Source: Ramlibacter algicola
GTDB taxonomy: Bacteria; Pseudomonadota; Gammaproteobacteria; Burkholderiales; Burkholderiaceae_C
NCBI RefSeq assembly: GCF_016641735.1
Contig: NZ_JAEDAO010000001.1
Span: 1,240,001 to 1,304,000, forward strand
Reading direction: 5' to 3'
DNA length: 64,000 bases
Shown here: in pieces, positions 55,584 to 63,714 of the stretch
Layout: the number at the start of each line of letters is the position of its first letter
Position numbering within the stretch: the stretch's first letter is position 1
Program-made: the position numbers and the translations under genes
Notes under the pieces: generated by a model
Seen by the model: only the letters and a program-made list of their open reading frames with translations
Databases searched by the model: none
Told to the model about the DNA's origin: nothing

Positions 55584-55668
55584 GGGACTGCTGGGGTTCA
55601 GGCGGAACCGGCCAGTGTGCCGCAAGGCTCGACAGCAGCGAGCTCGACAGCAAGGCCGGAAAGTGAAA

Positions 55669-55689
55669 AGCCGCGCAGGACGCGCGGCT
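55669..55689 (-). terminator. Hairpin AGCCGCGC-N5-GCGCGGCT downstream of the DUF2927 gene
   Basis: A perfect 8-base-pair stem with AAAA on its left side, which becomes a short T-run for leftward transcription from the 55710-56639 gene. A weak to moderate terminator. Confidence 0.7.
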
Positions 55690-55709
55690 CTTCGGGGGAT
55701 GGGACGCGC

Positions 55710-56639
55710 TTAGCGCGGCCCGGCGAGATACGACTGCGCGCGGCGGTTGCCGGCGCTGGCGGCACGCTCGAACCACGCAAGCGCCTGCTTCTGGTCGGCC
55801 GGCGCGACCGCGCCTTCGAAGTACGCCACGCCCAGGAAGTAGCTCATCTCGCTGCGGCCGCGGCGGATGCCATCCTCGGTGGACTTGCCCGAGCGCTTCA
55901 GGATCGCGGGGATGTCGCCACGGCCGGCCGCGTACGCCTGCATCGAGTCCAGCGTCTGCGTGAAGAAGGCATTGCGGGTCTGCGCCGCGATGTCACGGTC
56001 CGGAGCCGGCAGCGAAGCGACCAGCTCGTCCGAGAGCACGCCCAGCGCTTCGAACGGCGTCATGCCGCCCTTCATCTTCGGCGAGTACCAGGCGCGCAGC
56101 ATCACGCGGTCCAGCGGCAGCAGGCCGTCGACCTTGACCGGGAAGTAGCTCAGCACGGTCTTGCCGGCCGGGTGGCCCCGCACGCCCATCAGGTGCATGG
56201 ACTCGTGGTACGCGCAGCGGTACACGTCCTTGCTGCGCATCTGCATGGTCGCCGTGTCGACCTTGTCTTCCGTGCGGAAGTCCAGGTACGTCACGCAGGG
56301 CTGGTTGTCCTCGAGCGCGGTGTTGGGCACCACCTCGAGCTTGAAATTGGCCAGCTGCTCGGCGTTGGGCTGGTCGGACACGTCCACCAGCTTGACACCC
56401 GCCTCGTCGGTGACGGTGCGCAGCGCCTTCAGGATGTAGTCGCGGTGCTGGGGCAGGTCGACGCCCGTCATCCGCATGCGGATCTCGTTTTCCCACCGCA
56501 CGATGCGGGTGGGGGTGCCGCTCTGGTGCCACAGGGACTCCCAGAGGGTCGCCAGTCCTTCCTGCGTCTCATCCGCGGCGAATGCGGCGCAAGGGCTGAG
56601 CAGCACTGCCAGCAGCAGTGCAAACAACTTCCTGCTCAT
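55710..56639 (-). CDS. Exported DUF2927-type putative metalloprotease with Sel1-like C-terminus
   Basis: A 309-residue protein with a signal peptide (about 1-21, ends SPCAAFA). The central domain (about 30-240) resembles DUF2927, with RWENEIRMRMTG and a zincin-like HExxH in CAYHESMHLMGVRGHP. The C-terminal 50 residues (SYFLGVAYFEGAV...ALAWFERAASAGNRRAQSYLAG) form a Sel1-like repeat. It may be a periplasmic peptidase. A remote third metal ligand cannot be confirmed by eye. Upstream are two palindromes, listed separately. Confidence 0.8.
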   Translation of the reverse strand: MSRKLFALLLAVLLSPCAAFAADETQEGLATLWESLWHQSGTPTRIVRWENEIRMRMTGVDLPQHRDYILKALRTVTDEAGVKLVDVSDQPNAEQLANFKLEVVPNTALEDNQPCVTYLDFRTEDKVDTATMQMRSKDVYRCAYHESMHLMGVRGHPAGKTVLSYFPVKVDGLLPLDRVMLRAWYSPKMKGGMTPFEALGVLSDELVASLPAPDRDIAAQTRNAFFTQTLDSMQAYAAGRGDIPAILKRSGKSTEDGIRRGRSEMSYFLGVAYFEGAVAPADQKQALAWFERAASAGNRRAQSYLAGPR

Positions 56640-56675
56640 TACGGGTCACCTCTCCGTTGAGCAGGAAGTCTATGG

Positions 56676-56691
56676 GTAGGAGTGCTCCTAC
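56676..56691. promoter_or_regulatory. Palindrome GTAGGAG-tg-CTCCTAC
   Basis: A perfect inverted repeat with 7-base arms and a two-base centre, 36 bases upstream of the DUF2927-type start codon. Likely a transcription-factor site; the regulator is unknown. Confidence 0.4.
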
Positions 56692-56708
56692 GCCATGGAA
56701 GACCTTCA

Positions 56709-56728
56709 GTCCGACGTCTCAGTCGGAC
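56709..56728. promoter_or_regulatory. Palindrome GTCCGAC-N6-GTCGGAC
   Basis: A perfect 7+6+7 inverted repeat, 70 bases upstream of the same gene. Together with the GTAGGAG palindrome it gives two different candidate sites in one promoter region. Confidence 0.38.
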
Positions 56729-56812
56729 AAATGCGACTTTTTACGCGTGGTTGAGGCTCTGGGGGAACGCTCAGCAGTTCGTTGCCGGCGGCGCTGCGCG
56801 CTTGGACTCTTC

Positions 56813-56907
56813 AACGCAGAGGCCGCAGAGCCCATGGGAAGAGGCCGCAGAGGACCGTTCCCGAGGTTTTCTGTGTCCTCTCTCCGGCCTCTGAGCCCTC
56901 TGTGTTG
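56813..56907. repeat. Imperfect inverted repeat of CGCAGAGG units
   Basis: The left arm has AACGCAGAGG and CGCAGAG, the right arm CCTCTGAG and CCTCTGTGTT, around a centre near 56860. Such purine/pyrimidine arms form dispersed elements in many Proteobacteria. It ends about 40 bases before the alpha/beta hydrolase stop codon and could form a long stem in its transcript. Confidence 0.45.
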
Positions 56908-56946
56908 GGCCAGCCGCGCAGCGCTCCAGCGCGACAGCGCGCAACC

Positions 56947-57852
56947 TCAGCGGTCGATGAACCGCTCGATCAGCTCGGCCAGCAGCTGGGGCTGGTCGTG
57001 GTGGAGCATGTGGCCACTGTCGGGCAGCTGGGCCTTTTCCAGCTGGGGCACGGCTTGCAGGCGTTCGTGGAACTCGGCCAGGGTGAACTTGCCCTGCCAC
57101 CACTGCGTCAGGCTGTCGTCGCTGGCTTCCACCCACAGCGTCGGGCAGGCGATGCGGCGGTAGAGCTCCAGCACCTCGTCGACACGGAAGAGGCTGGCGT
57201 TGGTGATCTTGTGCGCCGGGTCGCCCAGGATGTGCCAGCGGCCGTCGTCGGCCTGCCGCGCCCAGGACCGCGCCAGCCAGTCCGCCTTGTCCTGGGACAG
57301 GCGGCGGTTGGTCTTCATCAGGCGGCGCGCGACGCCGTCGGCGTCGTCATAGGTCTTCAGGTCGAGCTCGTGGCGGTACAGCGCCTTCAGCTCGTCCATC
57401 CACTTGCCGTAGCGCCCCGGCGCCTGCGACGGGCGCGTGGCCGGCATGCCGAAGCCTTCGAGGTTGACCAGCCGCCGCACACGCTGCGGCCGCGCGCCCG
57501 TGTAGAGCATCGCGACGTTGCCGCCCATGCTGTGGCCCACGAGATCGACGGGCTGGTCGCCCGCGTAGTGGTCCAGCAGGAAGTCGAGGTCGGCGAGGTA
57601 GTCCGGGAACCAGTAGTTGTCGGCGACGGGCGACTCGGTCTGCCCGTAGCCGCGCCAGTCGGGCGCGATGACGTAGTGGTCGCGCGAGAACGCATCGACC
57701 ATGAACTGCCACGAGGCGGCGACGTCCATCCAGCCGTGCACCAGCACCAGCGGCACCTTGCCCGCGCCGGGCTCGCCCCACACGCGCACGTGGTAGCGAA
57801 GGCGGCGGATCGGGACAAACTCGCTGCGCGAGGGGCGGACGGGTTGGTACAT
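56947..57852 (-). CDS. Alpha/beta hydrolase
   Basis: A 301-residue alpha/beta-hydrolase. The oxyanion HGW motif is in VLVHGWMDVAASW, the nucleophile in VGHSMGGNVAM, and the catalytic His in DSGHMLHHDQP; the acid is probably Asp in WVEASDDSL. It resembles small esterases or epoxide-hydrolase-like enzymes, substrate unknown. It is divergent from the acyl-CoA synthetase gene by 26 bases, which hints at a shared acyl-ester metabolism. Confidence 0.92.
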   Translation of the reverse strand: MYQPVRPSRSEFVPIRRLRYHVRVWGEPGAGKVPLVLVHGWMDVAASWQFMVDAFSRDHYVIAPDWRGYGQTESPVADNYWFPDYLADLDFLLDHYAGDQPVDLVGHSMGGNVAMLYTGARPQRVRRLVNLEGFGMPATRPSQAPGRYGKWMDELKALYRHELDLKTYDDADGVARRLMKTNRRLSQDKADWLARSWARQADDGRWHILGDPAHKITNASLFRVDEVLELYRRIACPTLWVEASDDSLTQWWQGKFTLAEFHERLQAVPQLEKAQLPDSGHMLHHDQPQLLAELIERFIDR

Positions 57853-57878
57853 TGCCCCGATCTTAGGAGGGCGAGTCG

Positions 57879-59678
57879 ATGGGCGTCAGTCAAGGCAGCG
57901 ACAAGCAGGCCGACCACCACGCGCGCATGCATGCGGGCTTCCGCTGGTCGGTGCCGGCGCAGTTCAACATCGCGCAGGTGTGCTGCACGCGCTGGGCGAA
58001 AGGCGCCGACGGCGCGTCGCGCATCGCGGTGCGGATGCACGGCGGCGGCGCGCTGACGTTCGCCCAACTGCAGGCGCAGGCCGATCGCCTGTCGCACGTC
58101 CTGGTGTCGCTGGGCGTGCGGCGCGGCGACCGCGTGGCGCTGGTGATGCCGCAGCGGTTCGAGACGGCCGTCGCCTACATGGCGATCTTCCAGTGCGGCG
58201 CCATCGCGATGCCGCTGTCGATGCTGTTCGGGCCCGAGGCGCTGGAGTACCGGCTGCAGGACAGCGAAGCCGCCGTCGCCATCTGCGACGAGAGCTCGAT
58301 CGCCAACCTGCAGTCGGTGCGCGCCGCGTGCCCGAAGGTGCGCACCGTGATCGGCGTCGGCGCCGCGGCGTTGCAGGCCGACCTGGATTGGTCGGTGGAA
58401 CTCGCCCGGTATCCGGGTGCGTTCACGGCGGCGAAGACCAAGGCCGACGACGGCGCGGTGTTGATCTACACGAGCGGCACCACGGGGCCGCCGAAGGGCG
58501 CGCTGATTCCGCACCGGGCCATGGTCGGCAACCTGCCGGGGTTCGTGTGCAGCCAGAACTGGTTTGGGTTTGACCCAGGCGAGGGTGTTGTCTTGGCTCC
58601 CCCCCCCGTGAGGGGGAGGGCCGGGGAGGGGGCGGGCGTCAGTACGGGCCAAGCGCCCAGCGCTGGCGACCACCAGAACACGTCAGTGTTCTGGTCGCCA
58701 GCAGACTGGGCCTGGACGGGTGGTTTGATGGACGCGCTCCTGCCCTCCCTCTACTTCGGCCGTCCCATCGTCGCCTGCAACCAGCGCTTCAGCCCCGAGC
58801 TCGCGTTCACGCTGATGCAGGACCACGGCGTGACGCACACCTTCCTGTTCCCGACCGCGCTCAAGGCCATGATGAAGGCCTTCCCGCAGCCGCGAAAGCA
58901 GTTCCGCCTGAAGCTGCAGGCGATCATGAGCGCGGGCGAGGCGGTGGGCGACGCGGTGTTCGCGTACTGTCGCGACCAGCTGGGCGTGGTCGTCAACGAG
59001 ATGTTCGGCCAGACCGAGATCAACTACGTCGTCGGCAACTGCAGCATGAACGGCAGGACGCAGGGCGGCGTCGGCTGGCCGGCGCGGCCGGGCAGCATGG
59101 GGCGGCCGTATCCGGGCCACCGGGTGGCGGTGATCGACGACGACGGCAACGAGTGCGACGTCGGCGTGCCGGGCGACGTGGCGGTGAACCGCTACGACGT
59201 GCACGGCGACCCGGACCCGATCTTCTTCCTCGGCTACTGGCGCAACGAAGGCGCCACCGGCCGCAAGTACACCGGCGACTGGTGCCGCACCGGCGACCTC
59301 GCCACGCGCGATGCCGACGGCTACCTCTGGTACCAGGGCCGCGCCGACGACGTCTTCAAGGCCGCGGGGTACCGCATCGGTCCGAGCGAGATCGAGAACT
59401 GCCTGGTGAAGCACCCGGCGGTCGCGAACGCAGCCGTCGTGCCCAAGCCCGACGCGGAACGCGGCGCGCTCGTGAAGGCGTACGTCGTGCTCGCGCCCGG
59501 CCACCTGCCGGGCGACAAGCTGGTCGCCGAGCTGCAGCAGCACGTGAAGGGCAAGCTTGCGCCCTACGAGTACCCGAAGGAGATCGAGTTCATCGAGGCG
59601 CTGCCCATGACCACCACGGGCAAGGTGCAGCGGCGGGTGCTTCGGCTGCGCGAGGAAGAGCGGGCAAAGGCCCGATGA
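57879..59678 (+). CDS. Acyl-CoA synthetase (AMP-binding) with in-frame insertion
   Basis: A 599-residue adenylate-forming enzyme activating a carboxylate with ATP and CoA. A3 is LIYTSGTTGPPKG (about 196-208), A5 is NEMFGQTE, A7 YTGDWCRTGD, A8 GYRIGPSEIE and A10 TTTGKVQRR with the catalytic Lys. Between SQNWF (about 229) and VFWSPADWAWTGG (about 270) are about 40 residues rich in Gly, Pro and Arg. Family members have only a few residues there. The corresponding DNA (58566-58685) is a palindromic element. The core motifs are intact, so it may still fold. It is close to the AcsM/medium-chain group. Confidence 0.9.
   Translation: MGVSQGSDKQADHHARMHAGFRWSVPAQFNIAQVCCTRWAKGADGASRIAVRMHGGGALTFAQLQAQADRLSHVLVSLGVRRGDRVALVMPQRFETAVAYMAIFQCGAIAMPLSMLFGPEALEYRLQDSEAAVAICDESSIANLQSVRAACPKVRTVIGVGAAALQADLDWSVELARYPGAFTAAKTKADDGAVLIYTSGTTGPPKGALIPHRAMVGNLPGFVCSQNWFGFDPGEGVVLAPPPVRGRAGEGAGVSTGQAPSAGDHQNTSVFWSPADWAWTGGLMDALLPSLYFGRPIVACNQRFSPELAFTLMQDHGVTHTFLFPTALKAMMKAFPQPRKQFRLKLQAIMSAGEAVGDAVFAYCRDQLGVVVNEMFGQTEINYVVGNCSMNGRTQGGVGWPARPGSMGRPYPGHRVAVIDDDGNECDVGVPGDVAVNRYDVHGDPDPIFFLGYWRNEGATGRKYTGDWCRTGDLATRDADGYLWYQGRADDVFKAAGYRIGPSEIENCLVKHPAVANAAVVPKPDAERGALVKAYVVLAPGHLPGDKLVAELQQHVKGKLAPYEYPKEIEFIEALPMTTTGKVQRRVLRLREEERAKAR
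58566..58685 (+). repeat. Palindromic element inserted in-frame in the acyl-CoA synthetase gene
   Basis: About 120 bases of GC-rich sequence with two hairpins. The first is CTCCCCC / GGGGGAG near 58597-58618. The second is CTGGCGACCACCAGAACAC (58663-58681), which pairs with the downstream GTGTTCTGGTCGCCAG (58686-58701) across a GTCA loop. The downstream arm is the gene's own coding sequence for VFWSPA. The segment contains no stop in the coding frame. Confidence 0.72.
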
Positions 59679-59741
59679 ACCTGGCAGTCGCGCAGCCATT
59701 GTCATTGCGGGCGTGACCCGCAGTCCACGCTCGATCCAGCA

Positions 59742-59767
59742 TGGATTCCGGCCTTCGCCGGAATGAC
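59742..59767. repeat. GTCATTCC-type palindromic repeat, copy 2
   Basis: TGG then ATTCCGG-N6-CCGGAAT and GAC: the same family as 43329-43354 in the opposite orientation. It too lies between convergent genes (acyl-CoA synthetase and hemerythrin). A neighbouring small hairpin GCGGG-N5-CCCGC is at 59707-59721. Confidence 0.75.
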
Positions 59768-59780
59768 AACTTCCGCTGTG

Positions 59781-60218
59781 TCAGGCGTGCGCCATCAGCT
59801 CCGACTTGCGCCGCTGCAGTTGCTGCGCGAGCGCGGCCAGGTCCAGTCCCTTGGCCTTGCGCGCCTCGGGGAACATCTTCTCGCGCTCGTCGTTGACGTG
59901 GTGCAGCACCGCGTCCTCGAGTTCCAGCATCAGCTTGTCGTCGACCTGCGCCTGCTCGATGCGGTGAACCAGGTCCATCGCCTCGCGATGCTCGTGCGTC
60001 GAGTGCTCCACGATCTGCTGGTCGCCGGTCGCCTGGCGGAACGCGGGGTAGAACACCTCTTCCTCGATCCGCGTGTGCACGGTGAGCTCCTGGCAGATCT
60101 GCGCGGCGAGCATGCGCTTGCGCGAGGCGTCGTGCGCGGCCTTGTACTGCTGGAACAGGCGCTCGACCTGCTTGTGGTCGTCGTCGAGCAGATCGATCGC
60201 GTCGTCGTTGGCGGGCAT
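59781..60218 (-). CDS. Hemerythrin HHE-domain protein
   Basis: A 145-residue four-helix protein. The diiron-type ligands are visible as LLDDDHKQVERLF, LTVHTRIEEEVFYPAFR, VEHSTHEHREAMDLV and VLHHVNDEREKMFPEAR. It may bind O2, NO or iron, or guard against oxidative stress; the function is not fixed by sequence. The ATG at 60218 (MPANDDAID) is preceded by AGGACCTTCC-type GGAAGG-like sequence on the coding strand. Confidence 0.92.
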   Translation of the reverse strand: MPANDDAIDLLDDDHKQVERLFQQYKAAHDASRKRMLAAQICQELTVHTRIEEEVFYPAFRQATGDQQIVEHSTHEHREAMDLVHRIEQAQVDDKLMLELEDAVLHHVNDEREKMFPEARKAKGLDLAALAQQLQRRKSELMAHA

Positions 60219-60310
60219 GGAAGGTCCTCTCGTGTTGGAAGGCTCCAACGCTACGCGGCACACAGTGCGCGATGCAGCCGCGCACACCGGAGCCTCGCGT
60301 AGTCGCTCGC

Positions 60311-61834
60311 CTACGGCGTGGCGCGAGCCGGCGCTGGCTCGGCCGCTTCGTACAACGGTTCGCTGTCCATCGACGGGGCCGACACGCCCGTGTCAGCCGC
60401 CGTGCCCGTCGCCGGCTCCTCGCGCACCAGCCCCGCCTGCCGCCAACGGCCGAGCCGGTAGTACGCGAAGGCGAGCGCCGCCGACATCGCCGCGGCGAGC
60501 GGGAAGCTCCACCAGATCGCGTCCGCGCCCCAGCGCTCGCGCATCAGCCAGGCGAACGGCACGCGCACGAGCAGCAGCGACACGACGAGGACCAGCAGCG
60601 GCGGCATCACCGCCCCGGCCGCGCGCACCACGCCGAACAACACGATCGTGATGCCGAACAGCACGAACGACCAGCACGCGACGTCGTTGATGTGCACCGC
60701 GATCGCGATCGCGGGGCTGCCGGCCGGCAGGAACAGGCCGAGCACAAGCCGGTCGGCGACATACAGCAGCGCCGCGAGCAGGCCCGTGAGCGCGAGGTTG
60801 AACGCCACCCCCGTGCCCGCGATCCGGCCGACGCGGTCCCAGCGATTGGCGCCGATGTTTTGCGCCGCCATCGACGACACCGCGGCGCCGATCGCCAGCG
60901 CCGGCATCTGCACATAGGTCCACAGCTGGGCGGCCACGCCGTACGCGGCCGCCGTCTCGACGCCGAACCCGTTCACCAGCCCCATCAGCGCCAGTGCCGC
61001 CGCGGAGATCACGATCATCTGCAGGCCCATCGGCACGCCCTTGACGACGATCGCGCGCAGCAGGGCGGGCCGCGGGCGGTAGTGCCGCAGTTCGTGGCGC
61101 CCGGGCAGCAGGGGATGGTGCCGGCGGTGCAGCAGCACGAGCAGCAACCCCAGGCTGGCCACCTGCGCGACAAGCGTGGACATCGCCGAGCCCGCGATGC
61201 CCATGGGCGGCACAGGACCCACGCCCCTGATCAGCAGCGGGTTGAGAGCGATGTCCAGCCCGACCGACACGGCCATGAAAAGGAACGGCGTGCGGGCATC
61301 GCCGGCGCCGCGCAGCACCGCCATCGTGAACGCGAAGGCGTTCATCACCGGCACCGCGATGAAGATCACGCGCAGGTACTGCACGCCGAAGTCGAACGCC
61401 GCCGCAGGCGTGCCCAGCGCATGCAGGATGAACGGCGTCAGCACCCCGCCCGCGATGGCCACCAGCGTCGACAGCGCCAGGAAGAACGTCGTGCCCGTGC
61501 CGACCACGCACTTGGCACGAGCGATGTCGCGGGCACCGACCGCCTGCCCGACGAGGATGGTCGCCGCCATGGCCATGCCGAACACCGACCCGAGCAGCAG
61601 GAACAGGACGAGATTCGCGTTCGACGTCGCGGTGAGCGCCGCTTCGCCGAGGAGGTTGCCGATCCAGATCGCGTTGACGGACCCGTTCAGCGACTGCAGC
61701 ACGTTCGCGCCGAGCACCGGCAGCGCGAACGCAGCAAGGGTGCGGGGGATGGGGCCCTGGGTGAGATCGCGGGGCGCGGCGCGGGTGGTGGCCGAAGGAC
61801 GCGGCATCCCGCGGCTGCTGGTCGTGGTGCGCAT
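60311..61834 (-). CDS. MATE-family multidrug efflux protein
   Basis: A 507-residue exporter with 12 predicted helices in two MATE repeats (about 30-235 and 255-470). Typical stretches are SLNGSVNAIWIGNLLGEAALTA, AVLRGAGDARTPF and ALNPLLIRGVGPVPPMGIAGSAMSTL. Such proteins exchange cationic drugs for H+ or Na+. The ATG at 61834 is chosen; ATG at 61807 is possible. The C-terminal 35 residues are polar and unstructured. Confidence 0.92.
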   Translation of the reverse strand: MRTTTSSRGMPRPSATTRAAPRDLTQGPIPRTLAAFALPVLGANVLQSLNGSVNAIWIGNLLGEAALTATSNANLVLFLLLGSVFGMAMAATILVGQAVGARDIARAKCVVGTGTTFFLALSTLVAIAGGVLTPFILHALGTPAAAFDFGVQYLRVIFIAVPVMNAFAFTMAVLRGAGDARTPFLFMAVSVGLDIALNPLLIRGVGPVPPMGIAGSAMSTLVAQVASLGLLLVLLHRRHHPLLPGRHELRHYRPRPALLRAIVVKGVPMGLQMIVISAAALALMGLVNGFGVETAAAYGVAAQLWTYVQMPALAIGAAVSSMAAQNIGANRWDRVGRIAGTGVAFNLALTGLLAALLYVADRLVLGLFLPAGSPAIAIAVHINDVACWSFVLFGITIVLFGVVRAAGAVMPPLLVLVVSLLLVRVPFAWLMRERWGADAIWWSFPLAAAMSAALAFAYYRLGRWRQAGLVREEPATGTAADTGVSAPSMDSEPLYEAAEPAPARATP

Positions 61835-61907
61835 CAGCGCACGATGCGGCGGCACGCGAGCCCGCCGCGTCGGAAAACGCCGCGCCCACCGGGCGGACGC
61901 GGTGGCG

Positions 61908-62156
61908 TCAGTGGGTGATGGGCGCCACCTCGTCGGAGCCGCCGCCGAGCCCCAGCTTCTTGCGCAGCGAGGTCTCGTACTCCCAGTCCGCGGCGCAGTC
62001 GCTGTCGCAGAACAGGCGGTCCCCGAGGCCTTCGGTGTTGTCGCAGAAGTGGCACGCGCCGGTGGCCTTCAGCGTGCCGTAGCGGCGGCGTTGCGCGGCC
62101 AGCGCCTGCGTCAGGTACCGCTGCTCGGAATCGAACGCGAGATCGGCTTCGTCCAT
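61908..62156 (-). CDS. Small zinc-ribbon-like protein, 82 residues
   Basis: A short acidic protein with a Cys4-like site: CHFC in ATGACHFCDN and CDSDC in RLFCDSDCAADWEYE. The spacing fits a treble-clef or zinc-ribbon fold. No family is recognised with certainty. It is about 73 bases upstream of the MATE start on the same strand. The ATG at 62156 (MDEADLAFD) has GGGAG eight bases upstream. Confidence 0.72.
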   Translation of the reverse strand: MDEADLAFDSEQRYLTQALAAQRRRYGTLKATGACHFCDNTEGLGDRLFCDSDCAADWEYETSLRKKLGLGGGSDEVAPITH

Positions 62157-62293
62157 TGTTGCTCCCTGCCTGAAAGAGGAGCGCATCTTCTGGCCGGTGC
62201 ATGGGGCCGGCAGTGCCGAGCTTGCGACACTCGCTGTAGGACGCCTGCCTCTGCCGCATGCGCTTCACGGCGGGTGCGATGCAGGAAAGAAGA

Positions 62294-62322
62294 AAGCCCC
62301 TGCCGCGGGGCGGCGGGGCCTT
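62294..62322 (-). terminator. Intrinsic terminator of rtcB
   Basis: For leftward transcription an AAGGCCCC / GGGGCTTT stem is followed by TTCTTCTTTC. It is 16 bases past the rtcB stop codon. Confidence 0.75.
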
Positions 62323-62337
62323 CGCTCCCACGCGGGG

Positions 62338-63540
62338 TCAACCCTTCACGCAGAGGACCTGCTTGAGCGTGTGCACGACGTCGACGAGCTCGGCCTGCGC
62401 GGCCATCACCGTGTCGATGTCCTTGTAGGCGCCGGGGATCTCGTCGAGCACCCCGGCGTCCTTGCGGCATTCCACGCCGCGGGTCTGCGACGCGAGCGCC
62501 TCCAGGTCGAACAGCCGCTTGGCGGCGCCGCGCGACATGCGGCGGCCCGCGCCGTGGCTGCACGAGCAGTACGCCAGCGGATTGCCCTTGCCGCGCACGA
62601 TGTAGCTGCGCGTCCCCATCGAGCCCGGGATGATCCCGAGCTGGCCTTCGCGTGCGCTGACGGCGCCCTTGCGGGTGATCCACACCTTGGAGCCGAAGTG
62701 GTCCTCGACCGTCGCGTAGTTGTGGTGGCAGTTCACCACCTGCGTGGTCGCGGCGACTTCGGCGCCCAGCGTGTCGCGCAGCGCGTTCATCACGCGGAAC
62801 AGCATCAGCTCGCGGTTGAGCGCAGCGTAGTCCTGTGCCCATTGCAGGGCCTCGACGTACTGCGCGAACTCCGGCGTGCCTTCGTTCAGCCAGGCGAGGT
62901 CCTTGTCGGGCAGGCCGATGCCGGCGCGGTGCGCGGCTTCGCGCGCCATGCCGATCGCGGCTTCACCGATCGTCTTGCCGATGTTGCGCGAGCCCGAGTG
63001 CAGCATCACCCACACCACGCCGCCCTCGTCGAGGCACAGTTCGATGAAGTGGTTGCCGCCGCCCAGCGTGCCCAGCTGGCGCCAGATGCGGCGCGCGTCG
63101 AGCCGCCCCAGGACCGCCAGGATGCCCAGCTGCTCGAAGCGCGAGTACAGCGCCTGCATGCGCGCACGCAGGTCGCGGCCGTGCGGGCCTTCGTTGGTCG
63201 GGTTCGGCTCCTTGGCGTGCAGGTCGAACCCGACCGGCACGGCAGCTTCGATCGTCGAGCGCACCTTGGCCAGGCTGTCGGGCAGCGCGTCGCCACGCAG
63301 TTCGGTGCGCACCGCGCACATGCCGCAGCCGATGTCGACGCCGACCGCGGCCGGGATGATTGCGCTGCGGGTCGGGATGACGGTGCCCACCGTCGCGCCC
63401 TTGCCGAGGTGCACGTCGGGCATCACCGCGACGTGGCCGGCCAGGATCGGCAGGCCCGCGATGTTGCGGATCTGCTGCATCGCGTCCCACTCGACCTCGA
63501 CGCCTTCGGTCCAGGCCTGGACGTTCTTCATGAGTTCCAT
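62338..63540 (-). CDS. rtcB: RNA-splicing ligase RtcB
   Basis: A 400-residue 3'-phosphate/5'-hydroxyl RNA ligase using GTP and Mn2+. Metal ligands are visible in GVDIGCGMC (D69, C72) with further His in GGGNHFIEL and VNCHHNYA. The guanylylated His is in CSHGAGRRMSRG. The ATG at 63540 (MELMKNVQAW) is chosen; a longer frame to 63579 runs through a palindromic repeat and is unlikely. No rtcA or rtcR is nearby. Confidence 0.95.
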   Translation of the reverse strand: MELMKNVQAWTEGVEVEWDAMQQIRNIAGLPILAGHVAVMPDVHLGKGATVGTVIPTRSAIIPAAVGVDIGCGMCAVRTELRGDALPDSLAKVRSTIEAAVPVGFDLHAKEPNPTNEGPHGRDLRARMQALYSRFEQLGILAVLGRLDARRIWRQLGTLGGGNHFIELCLDEGGVVWVMLHSGSRNIGKTIGEAAIGMAREAAHRAGIGLPDKDLAWLNEGTPEFAQYVEALQWAQDYAALNRELMLFRVMNALRDTLGAEVAATTQVVNCHHNYATVEDHFGSKVWITRKGAVSAREGQLGIIPGSMGTRSYIVRGKGNPLAYCSCSHGAGRRMSRGAAKRLFDLEALASQTRGVECRKDAGVLDEIPGAYKDIDTVMAAQAELVDVVHTLKQVLCVKG

Positions 63541-63573
63541 GGCGTTCTCATTGTGATTGTCTGAATGTCCGGA

Positions 63574-63601
63574 TGTCATTTCGGCGAAAACCGGAATGAC
63601 A
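63574..63601. repeat. GTCATTCC-type palindromic repeat, copy 3
   Basis: TGTCATTTCGG-N6-CCGGAATGACA has 11-base arms with one mismatch. It is related to the copies at 43329 and 59742 but lies between divergent genes (rtcB and HiPIP), so here it sits in a promoter region. Confidence 0.65.
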
Positions 63602-63714
63602 GACCAGGAACGAGCGGCGCGTACACCAATTCAGTGCGAATGTTTCGCACGGCCGAGTCCACCGCGTGGGCCGACCCGCGGCAGGATGCCTGCATCGAAC
63701 CCAAGGAGATCGCC

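Larger units (their letters stand above)
56640..56946. other. 307-base non-coding gap between two leftward genes
   Basis: No gene is supported here. It contains two short perfect palindromes near the promoter of the DUF2927 gene and a longer imperfect inverted repeat (56813-56907) made of CGCAGAGG / CCTCTGNG units. The latter looks like a decayed dispersed repeat. Confidence 0.55.

Noticed and set aside
57879..59678. Acyl-CoA synthetase as a disrupted pseudogene
   Set aside because: The insertion keeps the reading frame and all core motifs remain, so I annotate it as a gene with an unusual loop.
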